From CAYMUR01 sp964393615 (lineage in GTDB: Bacteria; Planctomycetota; Planctomycetia; Pirellulales; Pirellulaceae), in the NCBI GenBank assembly GCA_964393615.1, contig CAYMUR010000011.1, forward strand, positions 27,927 to 91,926: a stretch of 64,000 bases of DNA, read 5' to 3'. The notes below the pieces were generated by a model that did no database searches, was not told the DNA's origin, and was given only the letters and a program-made list of their open reading frames with translations. The position numbers and the translations under genes were made by a program. Positions 1-7,630 of this stretch are shown here, in pieces. Position 1 is the first letter of the stretch. Each line of letters begins with the position of its first letter.

Positions 1-608
1 GTGGCGATGATATCACTACTGCCATGCTATCGGACCTTAATGTGTGGATGATGGAGTTGGTGACCGGCCATTCAATAGTCAGTCCCAGTGTTTCGGGTGG
101 TCCTCAACAACTGGGCGAACTTAACTAGGTTGTCGATTCTCACTGGTTAAGTGGGCTTGTCCGTGTGATCTGCTGGCGGATGGCCACTCTTCTTATGAAT
201 TCGGTGTAGGGCAGGTATGTAAATATTGCATGGTCACTTTGAGTGGGGCCATCAATACAACATTGACACTGTTTCTCAGTTTCTGTAGAAAATCCCCGCT
301 TATCTCCTTTAGCCTGTCTGGCCCAATTCGCGGGTAAAGGTCACATCACTCACGGGCATGGCTGAAGGTATTTCCGTTGTAAACACATCCGTAGTGTTCC
401 AAATAAGATTGTAGTTTTCTGAGATAATACGATGCTGGCTCGTCAGTTTACGTACTGGGCAAAAATGTTCCTTTGTAAAGTACTCACATTCAAGCATTCC
501 GGACTTGGCGTCATACGGTTGAAAAGTAGAAATCACGATCTGAAGTTGTCGGTTCATTTTTTTGAATCAGATTTTAGCGGATTAATCACGTAGACAAGCA
601 TTTGGAAG
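1..608. other. Stretch without a recognised gene
   Basis: No convincing gene is visible. The longest reading frame here (minus strand, about 309-557, 82 codons) lacks a Shine-Dalgarno sequence and resembles no family I know. The stretch probably holds the 3' end of an upstream transcription unit and the leader of the TPR gene that starts at 609. I found no sigma-54 pair (GG-N10-GC) well placed before that gene. Confidence 0.4.
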
Positions 609-3170
609 ATGGCTAAACAGCAGGCAACAAACAGAGCTGAAACGGAAGATATCACAAAGACCCGCTGGCGTTGGTCTCCACACGGACTGTTGTCTGCAGT
701 GGTTGAGTGGATATGTTGTTACCGGTTAATGACGGTGCTACTTGTTGTGGCACTAGTGGCTGGTGTTTCTGTTTCGTGGCTGATGCTTGACGGTGTGTGG
801 CTGGGGCGGGCTCTTTTGGCAGGTCGCGGCGCCACGCTTGACGAAGCTTTGCGGCTGTTGGATGAACGATCTTTGGGGAAGGCCCGTGATCTTGTCAAGA
901 ACCTGGCGGAAAATCATCAGTTGTCGGATGGTGAATTAACGGGTCCGGCCTTTGTCCTGGGGGCTGTTGCAGCTTACGAAGCGGATTTCCACAAAGACTC
1001 GCAGTTTCGTGCTCGTTTGTACGTCCCTGCGGCAAAATATTTGGGCGTTTCTCGAGGGGCTGGTTTTCCAGCAGGTCGTGAAGCAGAGGGAATGTTTTTG
1101 CTGGGGAGGAGTCTCTATTACAGTCGCCAGCAGGCCGAAAGTTTACTTGTTTTGCAAGAAGCGTTGTCGCTGAATAGTCCCTATGCGGCAGAAATCCACG
1201 AATTGCTCGCCCGTCTTCACTACCAGGGGGTCAGTCCTGACCTGGGGTTGGCTTTGCAGCATATTCGTCAGTGTCTGGAAAGCAGGCACCTTTCTGCGGA
1301 AGAGCGTGATGAGTGCTTGTTGTTACAAAGTCATATTTTGTTGGAGATGGGTGACGGCGCTGCAAGTAGCAACGTGTTGGCAGGAATGAGCAGCGCGGAG
1401 CAGGTCCGTGCGGAGTCATTCATCGTGCAAGGGTGTGTGTCGTTGCGTGAAGGAGATGCAACGGTTCAGCAGCAGGGGGCTAGCTCACGAAAAGTGTCAG
1501 ACGGTTGTTACAGTGATGCGTTGAACTCATTTCGCCAGGTGCAGGTTTCCCGGTCGGTGCCCGAAAGGTCGGCACGACGATCGGCTTATTTGATGGGGGT
1601 CGCTTACCGAAAGCTCGGAGATCTTCGGGCTGCCCAGGAGCAGTTTGGGAGAGTCGTCGAAAAATATGGTCCGTCAGGAGAGGCAGTGATCGCCGCACTT
1701 GAAAAGGCCGAGGTGTTGTCCCGTTTGCAGCAGCATGAAGAGGCGATTAAGGCTTATCGAGAGGCGTTGCTGATGGCCGGGCCAGGCGAGACCTTTGAAA
1801 ACGATTGGGTTTCGCTCAGTCATTTTGTGGCACGTGTTCAAACGGCGTATGAGGATAATGTTTCAGCAAAACGTTATTCACAAGCAGTATTACTAGCTAA
1901 GTCTTTGTCCCTGGTCGTTTTGCCGAGTCATTCGCTGTTGCTTTTGGCGGACGCTCAGCAGGCTTGGGTTGGTGCGATGTCCGACGAAGTGGATCGGCTT
2001 TCTCACTTTGAATCAGCAGAACTGAGGCAAAGCGTAGCTGAATTGCAACGCGAGCTGGGTGCGACCTATGAGCGATTGGCACGTTTTCGATTTGCGACAC
2101 GAGAGTATCCGCAGGATGTTTTACGAAGTGCAGAGGCGTTTCTGGCGGCGGGTGATTTTGCAGCTGCGGAACGGCAATATCGGGAGTATTTACAAGGTGA
2201 ACCGACCGCACGGCGTGGCAATGCGCTGGTAGGACTGGGACGCTCCTTGATGTCGTTAGGCCGTCTGGAAGAGGCGGTTATTTACTTTCGTGAATGTGTT
2301 GATTTTCATGGTAAAGATCCGGCGATTTATCGTGCGCGCTTATTTTGTGCTGAGGCACTTGTGCGACAAGGTAGGGCTGGCGAGGCAAGAGATCTCCTTG
2401 ACGCGAATCTTTTTCGCAGTGATTTGACGCCAGAGAGTACCGAGTGGAGGGACTCGTTGTTTGATTTGGGGCACATTAGTTATGAGGGGGGTAGTTCTGT
2501 TATTGACTCAGTTTCAGCGCAGTTGTTGGGCGTCATGGACACAGCGGTTGTTGAGAAGCAGGTAGAGGGACTTGAACGCCGCCACAAAAGCTTGCAACAG
2601 GCTGTTCGTTATTTGGGAGAGGCGGTGGAGCGTTATCCATCTTCGCCTCGCTCGGTTCCGGCCAGATATGAAATGGCTGAAGCTTATCGGTTGTCGACCA
2701 GGTTGCCCGAGTTCAAGGCTGTTTTGACTTCGATTGATGAGGTGCGGGTTGCCTTGCGGCAGGAAGTTTTACGGTACCTTGGGAGGTCGTTGGAAGTTTA
2801 CGTGGCTCTGATTGACGATTTAGAGGCGAAGCAGGTTCACGGTGCATTGAGTGAGTTGGAGCAACGGGTTCAGCGCAATTGTTATTTTGGTCGAGGTTAC
2901 GTTCTTAGTGACATGGGCCGTAGCGAGGATGCCATCACGGCGCTTCTGGATGTCAGCGGTCGTTACCGGAGACGCCCAGAAACGATTGAGGTCTTCGTTG
3001 AAATAGCTGGTTGCTACAGGCGGCTTGATCGGCACGAAAAAGCGAGGGGGGTTTTGGAGCAGGCAAGGGAGTTACTTGGTCGCATGGGTCCCGAAGTGGA
3101 ATTGCAGGAGACGACCCGGTATTCCCATGAAGAATGGATTGAGTATCTGGACTGGATGGCCACGCTATAA
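609..3170 (+). CDS. Membrane-anchored TPR-repeat protein at the head of the flagellar locus
   Basis: The protein has 853 residues. A basic N-terminus is followed by one membrane segment at about residues 40-60, and the rest is a long run of helical tetratricopeptide-like repeats (for example the A-Y-R-x-L-G-D-L-R-A-A pattern near residues 330-350). This predicts one membrane pass with a large soluble scaffold domain; which side of the membrane it faces is not clear. It lies 10 bp before the FlgN-like gene and leads the flagellar set, so a role in flagellar assembly, placement or export is plausible but inferred. TPR proteins bind other proteins; no enzyme motif is visible. The ATG is the first in frame after the upstream stop region and lacks a strong ribosome site. 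I do not recognise a named family. Confidence 0.75.
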   Translation: MAKQQATNRAETEDITKTRWRWSPHGLLSAVVEWICCYRLMTVLLVVALVAGVSVSWLMLDGVWLGRALLAGRGATLDEALRLLDERSLGKARDLVKNLAENHQLSDGELTGPAFVLGAVAAYEADFHKDSQFRARLYVPAAKYLGVSRGAGFPAGREAEGMFLLGRSLYYSRQQAESLLVLQEALSLNSPYAAEIHELLARLHYQGVSPDLGLALQHIRQCLESRHLSAEERDECLLLQSHILLEMGDGAASSNVLAGMSSAEQVRAESFIVQGCVSLREGDATVQQQGASSRKVSDGCYSDALNSFRQVQVSRSVPERSARRSAYLMGVAYRKLGDLRAAQEQFGRVVEKYGPSGEAVIAALEKAEVLSRLQQHEEAIKAYREALLMAGPGETFENDWVSLSHFVARVQTAYEDNVSAKRYSQAVLLAKSLSLVVLPSHSLLLLADAQQAWVGAMSDEVDRLSHFESAELRQSVAELQRELGATYERLARFRFATREYPQDVLRSAEAFLAAGDFAAAERQYREYLQGEPTARRGNALVGLGRSLMSLGRLEEAVIYFRECVDFHGKDPAIYRARLFCAEALVRQGRAGEARDLLDANLFRSDLTPESTEWRDSLFDLGHISYEGGSSVIDSVSAQLLGVMDTAVVEKQVEGLERRHKSLQQAVRYLGEAVERYPSSPRSVPARYEMAEAYRLSTRLPEFKAVLTSIDEVRVALRQEVLRYLGRSLEVYVALIDDLEAKQVHGALSELEQRVQRNCYFGRGYVLSDMGRSEDAITALLDVSGRYRRRPETIEVFVEIAGCYRRLDRHEKARGVLEQARELLGRMGPEVELQETTRYSHEEWIEYLDWMATL

Positions 3171-3180
3171 ACTTTTTTTG

Positions 3181-3648
3181 ATGATGCCCATGACACATTC
3201 ACTTACATTGGATACAGATAGTTTGGCGGACCTGATTGACCACAAGAGTCAGGCTTTGGCGCAGTTGTTAGAGTTGTCACGTCGTCAGGCGGGTTTCATT
3301 GCAGAAGGCGATTTGGCCTCATTGTTGACGTTGTTGTCAGCAAAGCAGAAGTTGCTCCAACGAGTACAGGAGATGGAGCGGATGCTTGACCCCTTTCGGG
3401 GCCAGGACCCTGAAAAGAGGGTGTGGCGTTCGGCAGAGATGCGTCAACAAGTTGCGGAGAGCGCAAAGCATTGTGAAATGTTAGTGGCAGAGGTAATGGC
3501 TCTCGAAGAGCAAGGCGAAGCAGAAATGGTAAGGCGACGCGACAGGGCGGCAGATCACTTGCAGGTCGTGGCGCAGGCATCGCATGTTAGAAGCTCGTAT
3601 TTAAGTGAAATAGCTAACCGAAAAAATCGTTTTGACGTAGTACAGTGA
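3181..3648 (+). CDS. flgN: FlgN-like flagellar export chaperone
   Basis: A small, almost entirely helical protein of about 155 residues. It has the FlgN pattern: an early helix with spaced leucines, then Q-A-G-F-I-A-E-G-D and L-L-x-x-K-Q-K-L-L repeats that form long antiparallel helices. FlgN family proteins bind the hook-filament junction subunits FlgK and FlgL and deliver them to the flagellar export gate. The frame is open further upstream, but that part overlaps the TPR gene, so the start is set at the ATG cluster at 3181, 3184 or 3190; the exact codon is uncertain. The next gene, a histidine kinase, begins 9 bp downstream. FlgK and FlgL are not in the window. Assignment rests on length, helical pattern and context, so it is moderate. 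Confidence 0.65.
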   Translation: MMPMTHSLTLDTDSLADLIDHKSQALAQLLELSRRQAGFIAEGDLASLLTLLSAKQKLLQRVQEMERMLDPFRGQDPEKRVWRSAEMRQQVAESAKHCEMLVAEVMALEEQGEAEMVRRRDRAADHLQVVAQASHVRSSYLSEIANRKNRFDVVQ

Positions 3649-3657
3649 GGTGACGTA

Positions 3658-4629
3658 ATGGGCACTGGTCATTTATCAGATCCGCAGAGCCTGGCAGATG
3701 CAAATGTTGTTGCTGCGAGCGACCTGGCTGCCAATCCCAGTCAGGTTGATTTGGAACGCATTTTGGTGGCGTGGAATGCTGCAACCGAAAAGTTGCAGCA
3801 GACGCATCGCACGTTGCGCGATGAAGTCAAGCGTCTAACCGATGAATTGGAGATTAAAAATCGTGAATTAGCTCGGAAAAACCGGCTTGCCGATTTGGGG
3901 CAAATGGCCTCGCATATCGCGCACGAAGTTCGTAACAGTTTAATGCCTATTACGCTTTATTCCAGTTTGTTACGCCGAGGTCTCGTGTCCGAGGATGCAG
4001 GTGTGGACATTCTTGATAAGTTGGACGCTGGGCTAAAGTCTCTCGATTCTACGGTGAATGATTTGCTGCATTTTACCAGCGAGCGGGAACCGCAGGTGTC
4101 CGACTTTTCGTTGTACGAATTGTCTAAAGAGGTCTGTTTTTCGCTGGCACCACAGTGTGAGGCGCAAGAGATTGAAGTGAGAATTGGCTTGGCGCCGGAT
4201 CTGCGAGTACATGCGGACCAAGAGATGTTACGACGTGCCTTGTTGAATCTTGTTTTGAATTCACTGGAGGCCATGCCTGGTGGTGGCTGTTTGGAGATCA
4301 CGGGGGAAGTGACTTCGCGCGGAACGGAGTTGGTTGTCTGTGATTCTGGTCCGGGTGTCGCTTGTGAAGATCAGTCGCAGTTATTTGAGCCGTTTTACAC
4401 TACGAAGTGTACGGGGACGGGTCTGGGGCTGGCGATCGTAGAGCGGATTATGGCTGCCCATGGTGGAGTGGTTGGCGTGCGAAATGTGGAGCCGCAGGGA
4501 GCTGTCTTTTCGCTGGTGATTCCCGTGGATTGTGGGGAGAATTTGGGTGGCAGTGTGGTCGGTATTTCGCAGATTACTGCCACGGGCGTTGGTGCTGTTC
4601 TTCCTTCGGAACGAAAGGCGGTCGCATGA
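3658..4629 (+). CDS. Soluble sensor histidine kinase of the flagellar two-component system
   Basis: The protein has 323 residues. A coiled coil at about 41-78 leads into a HisKA domain with the H-box S-H-I-A-H-E-V-R-N-S (phospho-acceptor probably His89) and a HATPase_c domain with an N-box (L-L-N-L-V-L-N-S-L-E-A), a G1 box (C-D-S-G-P-G-V) and a G2 box (G-T-G-L-G-L-A-I-V). No transmembrane segment or PAS domain is seen, so it should sense a cytoplasmic state, as FlgS and FleS/FlrB kinases do in flagellar cascades. Its stop overlaps the start of the sigma-54 activator by 4 bp (ATGA), which implies translational coupling with its cognate regulator. Start: ATG at 3658 preceded by a GAGGTGA ribosome site. 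An FlgS/FlrB-like role is inferred from gene order. Confidence 0.85.
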   Translation: MGTGHLSDPQSLADANVVAASDLAANPSQVDLERILVAWNAATEKLQQTHRTLRDEVKRLTDELEIKNRELARKNRLADLGQMASHIAHEVRNSLMPITLYSSLLRRGLVSEDAGVDILDKLDAGLKSLDSTVNDLLHFTSEREPQVSDFSLYELSKEVCFSLAPQCEAQEIEVRIGLAPDLRVHADQEMLRRALLNLVLNSLEAMPGGGCLEITGEVTSRGTELVVCDSGPGVACEDQSQLFEPFYTTKCTGTGLGLAIVERIMAAHGGVVGVRNVEPQGAVFSLVIPVDCGENLGGSVVGISQITATGVGAVLPSERKAVA

Positions 4630-6050
4630 GAGTGTCTGAATTAGCTGTTTCCTGTTCTGGCGGAAGTCAAGTTTCAAATGGCCGTATTTTGGTTGTCGAC
4701 GATCATGAGCAGTCTCGGCAATCGATGGCAGATATTTTGCAGCATGCTGGTTTTGAATTGGTGTGCTGCGCCAGTGCAGTAGAGGCGTTGGTTGTCTGTG
4801 AAAATAGTCAGGTGGATGTCATTATCTCGGATTTGCAAATGCCGGCGATGTCTGGTTTGGAGTTTCTGAAAGAATTAGACAAGCGTTCCAACGATGTTCC
4901 TGTTATTTTGGTGACAGCATACGCTACGATTGCATCGGCTGTTGAGGCGATGCGATATAGTGCGTTTGATTACATTGAAAAGCCGTTTGGTGCAGATCAA
5001 TTGGAGTCGCTCGTGCTACGAGCTTTTCGGTCGAATATGTCTCAGCGGTCGATTAGGGCAGTGCCCGCTACATCGGAGAGCGTATCTATGCTCGGTTCGG
5101 GGCCGGCTATGACGGTACTTCGCGAGCGAATTTTACAGGTGGCGCCCACGCAGGAGACTGTTTTAATTACCGGTGAAAGTGGTACAGGAAAAGAGCTTGT
5201 TGCGCGTAGTCTTCATGCTTGTGGCCGACGGGCGAAAAATGCGCTTGTCAGTTTGAATTGCCCGGCCCTTTCTTCCCATCTGATGGAAAGTGAGTTGTTT
5301 GGGCACGAGCGTGGTGCTTTTACCAGTGCGGATGCACCACGTGTCGGGCGTTTTGAACTTGCTGACAAGGGAACCATTTTTTTGGATGAAGTTACTGAAA
5401 TGGAGTTGTCGCTACAAGCAAAGTTGTTGCGGGTATTACAGGAGCGGTCATTTGAACGTGTAGGGTCGAGTTCCACTCGAAATGTGGACGTGCGAGTCAT
5501 CGCATCGACAAACCGGGACTTGCAGCAAGAGGTTTCGGTGGGAAGATTTCGTGAGGACCTTTATTACCGGTTGGCAGTTGTCCCGCTGTATGTCCCGGCA
5601 TTACGTGAGCGGCGTGAAGATATTGACGAATTGGCTGAGTATTTTGTTGCGCAGACATCGGGACGCTTGGAGCGTGAGCCACAGGTGTTGGACAGTAGTG
5701 CGAAACAATTGTTGCAAGAGTATGATTGGCCGGGAAATGTGCGTGAACTTGAAAATCTTATGACGCGAGTAGGTGTTCTCAGTGAATCGTCGGTGATTCA
5801 CGTGGAGCATTTACGGCCATGGTTGATTCGACCAGATCGGGGAGCAGCAGAAAAAGCGCAAGACAACCAAGTTCCAATTGGCTTGAGTTTGGAGGAAATG
5901 GAACGAAAGATGATCGTCTCCACTTTGGATCATTTTGCGGGCCACCGCGCTAAGACAGCCAAGGCTTTGGGGATTGGGGTGAGAACGCTGTCTGGGAAAC
6001 TGAGGGCTTACGGCTACGCGCCACGTGCCAAGAAATTGGCCGCCGCTTAA
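4626..6050 (+). CDS. Sigma-54-dependent response regulator (FlgR/FleR/FlrC type)
   Basis: The protein has 474 residues from the ATG that overlaps the kinase stop. It has an N-terminal receiver domain with acidic pair Asp25/Asp26, phospho-Asp69, Thr97 and Lys119. A central AAA+ domain carries Walker A G-E-S-G-T-G-K-E and Walker B G-T-I-F-L-D-E-V. A C-terminal Fis-type helix-turn-helix (about 435-470, R-A-K-T-A-K-A-L-G-I) binds enhancers. Such proteins hydrolyse ATP to open promoters held by RpoN. The loop that touches sigma-54 reads GAFTSA (230-235) instead of the usual GAFTGA. A strong sigma-54 promoter for flgB lies 179 bp downstream and rpoN is in the same window, so the target is probably the flagellar operon itself. 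The frame is open upstream of 4626, but that part lies inside the kinase gene. Confidence 0.9.
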   Translation: MRVSELAVSCSGGSQVSNGRILVVDDHEQSRQSMADILQHAGFELVCCASAVEALVVCENSQVDVIISDLQMPAMSGLEFLKELDKRSNDVPVILVTAYATIASAVEAMRYSAFDYIEKPFGADQLESLVLRAFRSNMSQRSIRAVPATSESVSMLGSGPAMTVLRERILQVAPTQETVLITGESGTGKELVARSLHACGRRAKNALVSLNCPALSSHLMESELFGHERGAFTSADAPRVGRFELADKGTIFLDEVTEMELSLQAKLLRVLQERSFERVGSSSTRNVDVRVIASTNRDLQQEVSVGRFREDLYYRLAVVPLYVPALRERREDIDELAEYFVAQTSGRLEREPQVLDSSAKQLLQEYDWPGNVRELENLMTRVGVLSESSVIHVEHLRPWLIRPDRGAAEKAQDNQVPIGLSLEEMERKMIVSTLDHFAGHRAKTAKALGIGVRTLSGKLRAYGYAPRAKKLAAA

Positions 6051-6066
6051 TGCAAGAAGGTTACAC

Positions 6067-6207
6067 ATGGCGCATAAATTGCCGCACAACATGAAATTCT
6101 TGCCGGTTGAAGAGCGTCCCCGGGGCGTGTACTGGAAAGGCCTTCGCCCGGCAGTCGTGATCGAAAGCAGTGATATCAGCAAGGTAGGTGGGCAGGGTGT
6201 GGAATAA
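6067..6207 (+). CDS. Possible small protein of 46 residues
   Basis: A short frame with an ATG at 6067 preceded by AAGAAGG, a good ribosome site about 6 bases away. The product is basic near the start (M-A-H-K-L-P-H-N-M-K-F) and has no membrane segment or known motif. It sits between the sigma-54 activator and the sigma-54 promoter of flgB. It could be a real small protein cotranscribed with the activator, or part of an untranslated leader. I do not recognise it. Confidence 0.35.
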   Translation: MAHKLPHNMKFLPVEERPRGVYWKGLRPAVVIESSDISKVGGQGVE

Positions 6208-6228
6208 AATTTGATGTCTGCAGGGAGT

Positions 6229-6244
6229 TGGCACGTCAGTTGCT
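6229..6244 (+). promoter_or_regulatory. Sigma-54 promoter of the flgB operon
   Basis: The sequence TGGCACGTCAGTTGCT matches the sigma-54 consensus TGGCAC-N5-TTGCW at every defined base, with GG at 6230-6231 and GC at 6242-6243, ten bases apart as required. Transcription should start about 12 bases after the GC, near 6255, leaving a leader of only about 11 bases before the flgB ATG at 6266. The gene for a sigma-54 activator ends 179 bp upstream and rpoN lies at 53816. Confidence 0.85.
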
Positions 6245-6265
6245 TTGACGGAGTAGAGGTAGAGG

Positions 6266-6679
6266 ATGATTACTTCACTGATTAGCGGTACGAATATTCC
6301 GGTCCTTGAGAACGTCATTAGTTTTGCTCAGGCGCGTCACCAGGTTTTGGCGGGTAATATCGCCAATTTGGACACACCGGGTTACCGTGTCCGTGATTTG
6401 TCGGTGGAGAACTTTCAACAGCGGCTAAAAGAGGTGATTGAAAGTGGTCAGGATGGGGCTCGTTCGATCACCCCGGGTGTGGTTACGAATCATGCCGATG
6501 ATGCGCTGCGACACGTGAAGGATTCGATGAAAACGATATTGTTCCATGATGGTAGTAATGTTGGCCTGGAACAGCAGGTTAGTGAGTTGTCGAAAAATCA
6601 GCTGATGCACAATATGGCAATTGCTGTCATGACCCGTCAGTTTCAGTTGTTGGAAACCGTTATTAGTGAACGAGTGTAG
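6266..6679 (+). CDS. flgB: Flagellar proximal rod protein FlgB
   Basis: 137 residues, the usual FlgB length. The rod-family N-terminal motif is clear (Q-V-L-A-G-N-I-A-N-L-D-T-P-G-Y), as is the C-terminal helix with Q-L-M-H-N-M-A-I-A-V-M-T-R-Q-F. FlgB is exported by the flagellar type III system and forms the rod base next to the MS ring and FliE. A GAGGTAGAGG ribosome site precedes the ATG. It is the first gene after the sigma-54 promoter at 6229, and flgC and fliE follow in the classic order flgB-flgC-fliE. Confidence 0.95.
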   Translation: MITSLISGTNIPVLENVISFAQARHQVLAGNIANLDTPGYRVRDLSVENFQQRLKEVIESGQDGARSITPGVVTNHADDALRHVKDSMKTILFHDGSNVGLEQQVSELSKNQLMHNMAIAVMTRQFQLLETVISERV

Positions 6680-6767
6680 GCGTTGGAATTACCGGGAGTT
6701 CATTTAATTGTTTGGCGAATGCGTTACTGTTTGTCTGTTTTGAATCAGCAAGCCAGGAGATTCGGTC

Positions 6768-7190
6768 ATGATTTCTGCACTCGATATTAGTACTAGTGCT
6801 TTGATCGCACAGCGGACGCGATTAAATGCCATTTCGAGTAACTTGGCAAATATGTCCACTGTGATTAACGAAGATGGACAAGTGCGTCCTTATCAGCCAA
6901 GGTATGTCGAATTTCAGATAGACGAATCATTGAAAGTATCCGGTGAAGCGGTTGGTGTCAAAGTAAGTGGTGTGCACACGAGAGATGTTGAGCCAAATTA
7001 CAAGTATGCTCCCAATCATCCATTGGCCATCAAGGCGGGGCCCCATGCTGGTCATGTCGCTTATCCTCGCATCAATATGGTGGAGGAATATGTCAATGCG
7101 ATGGAAGCGACTCGATCCTATGAGGCGAATATTGGTGTGATGGAAGTTACTAAAGATCTCGGCCAGCAAACGCTAAGAATCATTGCCTAA
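6768..7190 (+). CDS. flgC: Flagellar proximal rod protein FlgC
   Basis: 140 residues. It begins with the rod-family signature (I-S-S-N-L-A-N-M-S-T) and ends with the N-A-M-E-A-T-R-S-Y-E-A-N motif typical of FlgC. FlgC assembles after FlgB in the periplasmic rod. AGGAG about eight bases before the ATG supports the start. The 88-bp gap after flgB shows no second promoter that I can support, so it is probably read from the flgB promoter. Confidence 0.95.
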   Translation: MISALDISTSALIAQRTRLNAISSNLANMSTVINEDGQVRPYQPRYVEFQIDESLKVSGEAVGVKVSGVHTRDVEPNYKYAPNHPLAIKAGPHAGHVAYPRINMVEEYVNAMEATRSYEANIGVMEVTKDLGQQTLRIIA

Positions 7191-7238
7191 TCGTTCTTAT
7201 TTCACTGTAAGGTTGTGACTTTAACGTCCTAGCAAACC

Positions 7239-7553
7239 ATGAATCCAATTTCCAGTATTAATGCTCCAGTCGCTTCGCCCCCTGTTGCGCCTTTGATGCC
7301 AGGCGGAAATGTGCGGGGTAGTAACTTGCCCGGGGCTGAGTTTAAGGACCTGTTGTTGGAAGGTCTTGATCAGGTTAACAAAGTGCAGAACGATGCGGAC
7401 CAGGCCGTGCAGAGCATGTTTACCGGGGGCGACGCAGATCCGGCAGAAGTTCTTACGGCGGTACAGAAAGCTGACATGGCATTTCGACTGATGATGCAGA
7501 TTAGGAACAAATTAGTGGACGCATACCAGGAAATACAGAATATTCGTATTTAG
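7239..7553 (+). CDS. fliE: Flagellar hook-basal body protein FliE
   Basis: 104 residues, with the FliE C-terminus D-P-A-E-V-L-T-A-V-Q-K-A-D-M-A-F and a following helix M-Q-I-R-N-K-L-V-D-A-Y-Q-E-I. FliE joins the MS ring (FliF) to the first rod subunit and is an early export substrate. The proline-rich N-terminus (residues 8-22) is low-complexity. It stands between flgC and fliF as in many flagellar operons. No strong ribosome site is visible before the ATG. Confidence 0.93.
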   Translation: MNPISSINAPVASPPVAPLMPGGNVRGSNLPGAEFKDLLLEGLDQVNKVQNDADQAVQSMFTGGDADPAEVLTAVQKADMAFRLMMQIRNKLVDAYQEIQNIRI

Positions 7554-7630
7554 TACCGTTTTGGTGGTTTAACTAACGCGAAGTTAGGCTGCTTTTCGTA
7601 TCGTTGTTACGGCCTGCCAGGAGTTCATGG

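Noticed and set aside
1897..2211. Open frame on the minus strand inside the TPR gene
   Set aside because: It is fully inside a well-supported gene, has no ribosome site and no family-like content; long antisense frames are common in this sequence.
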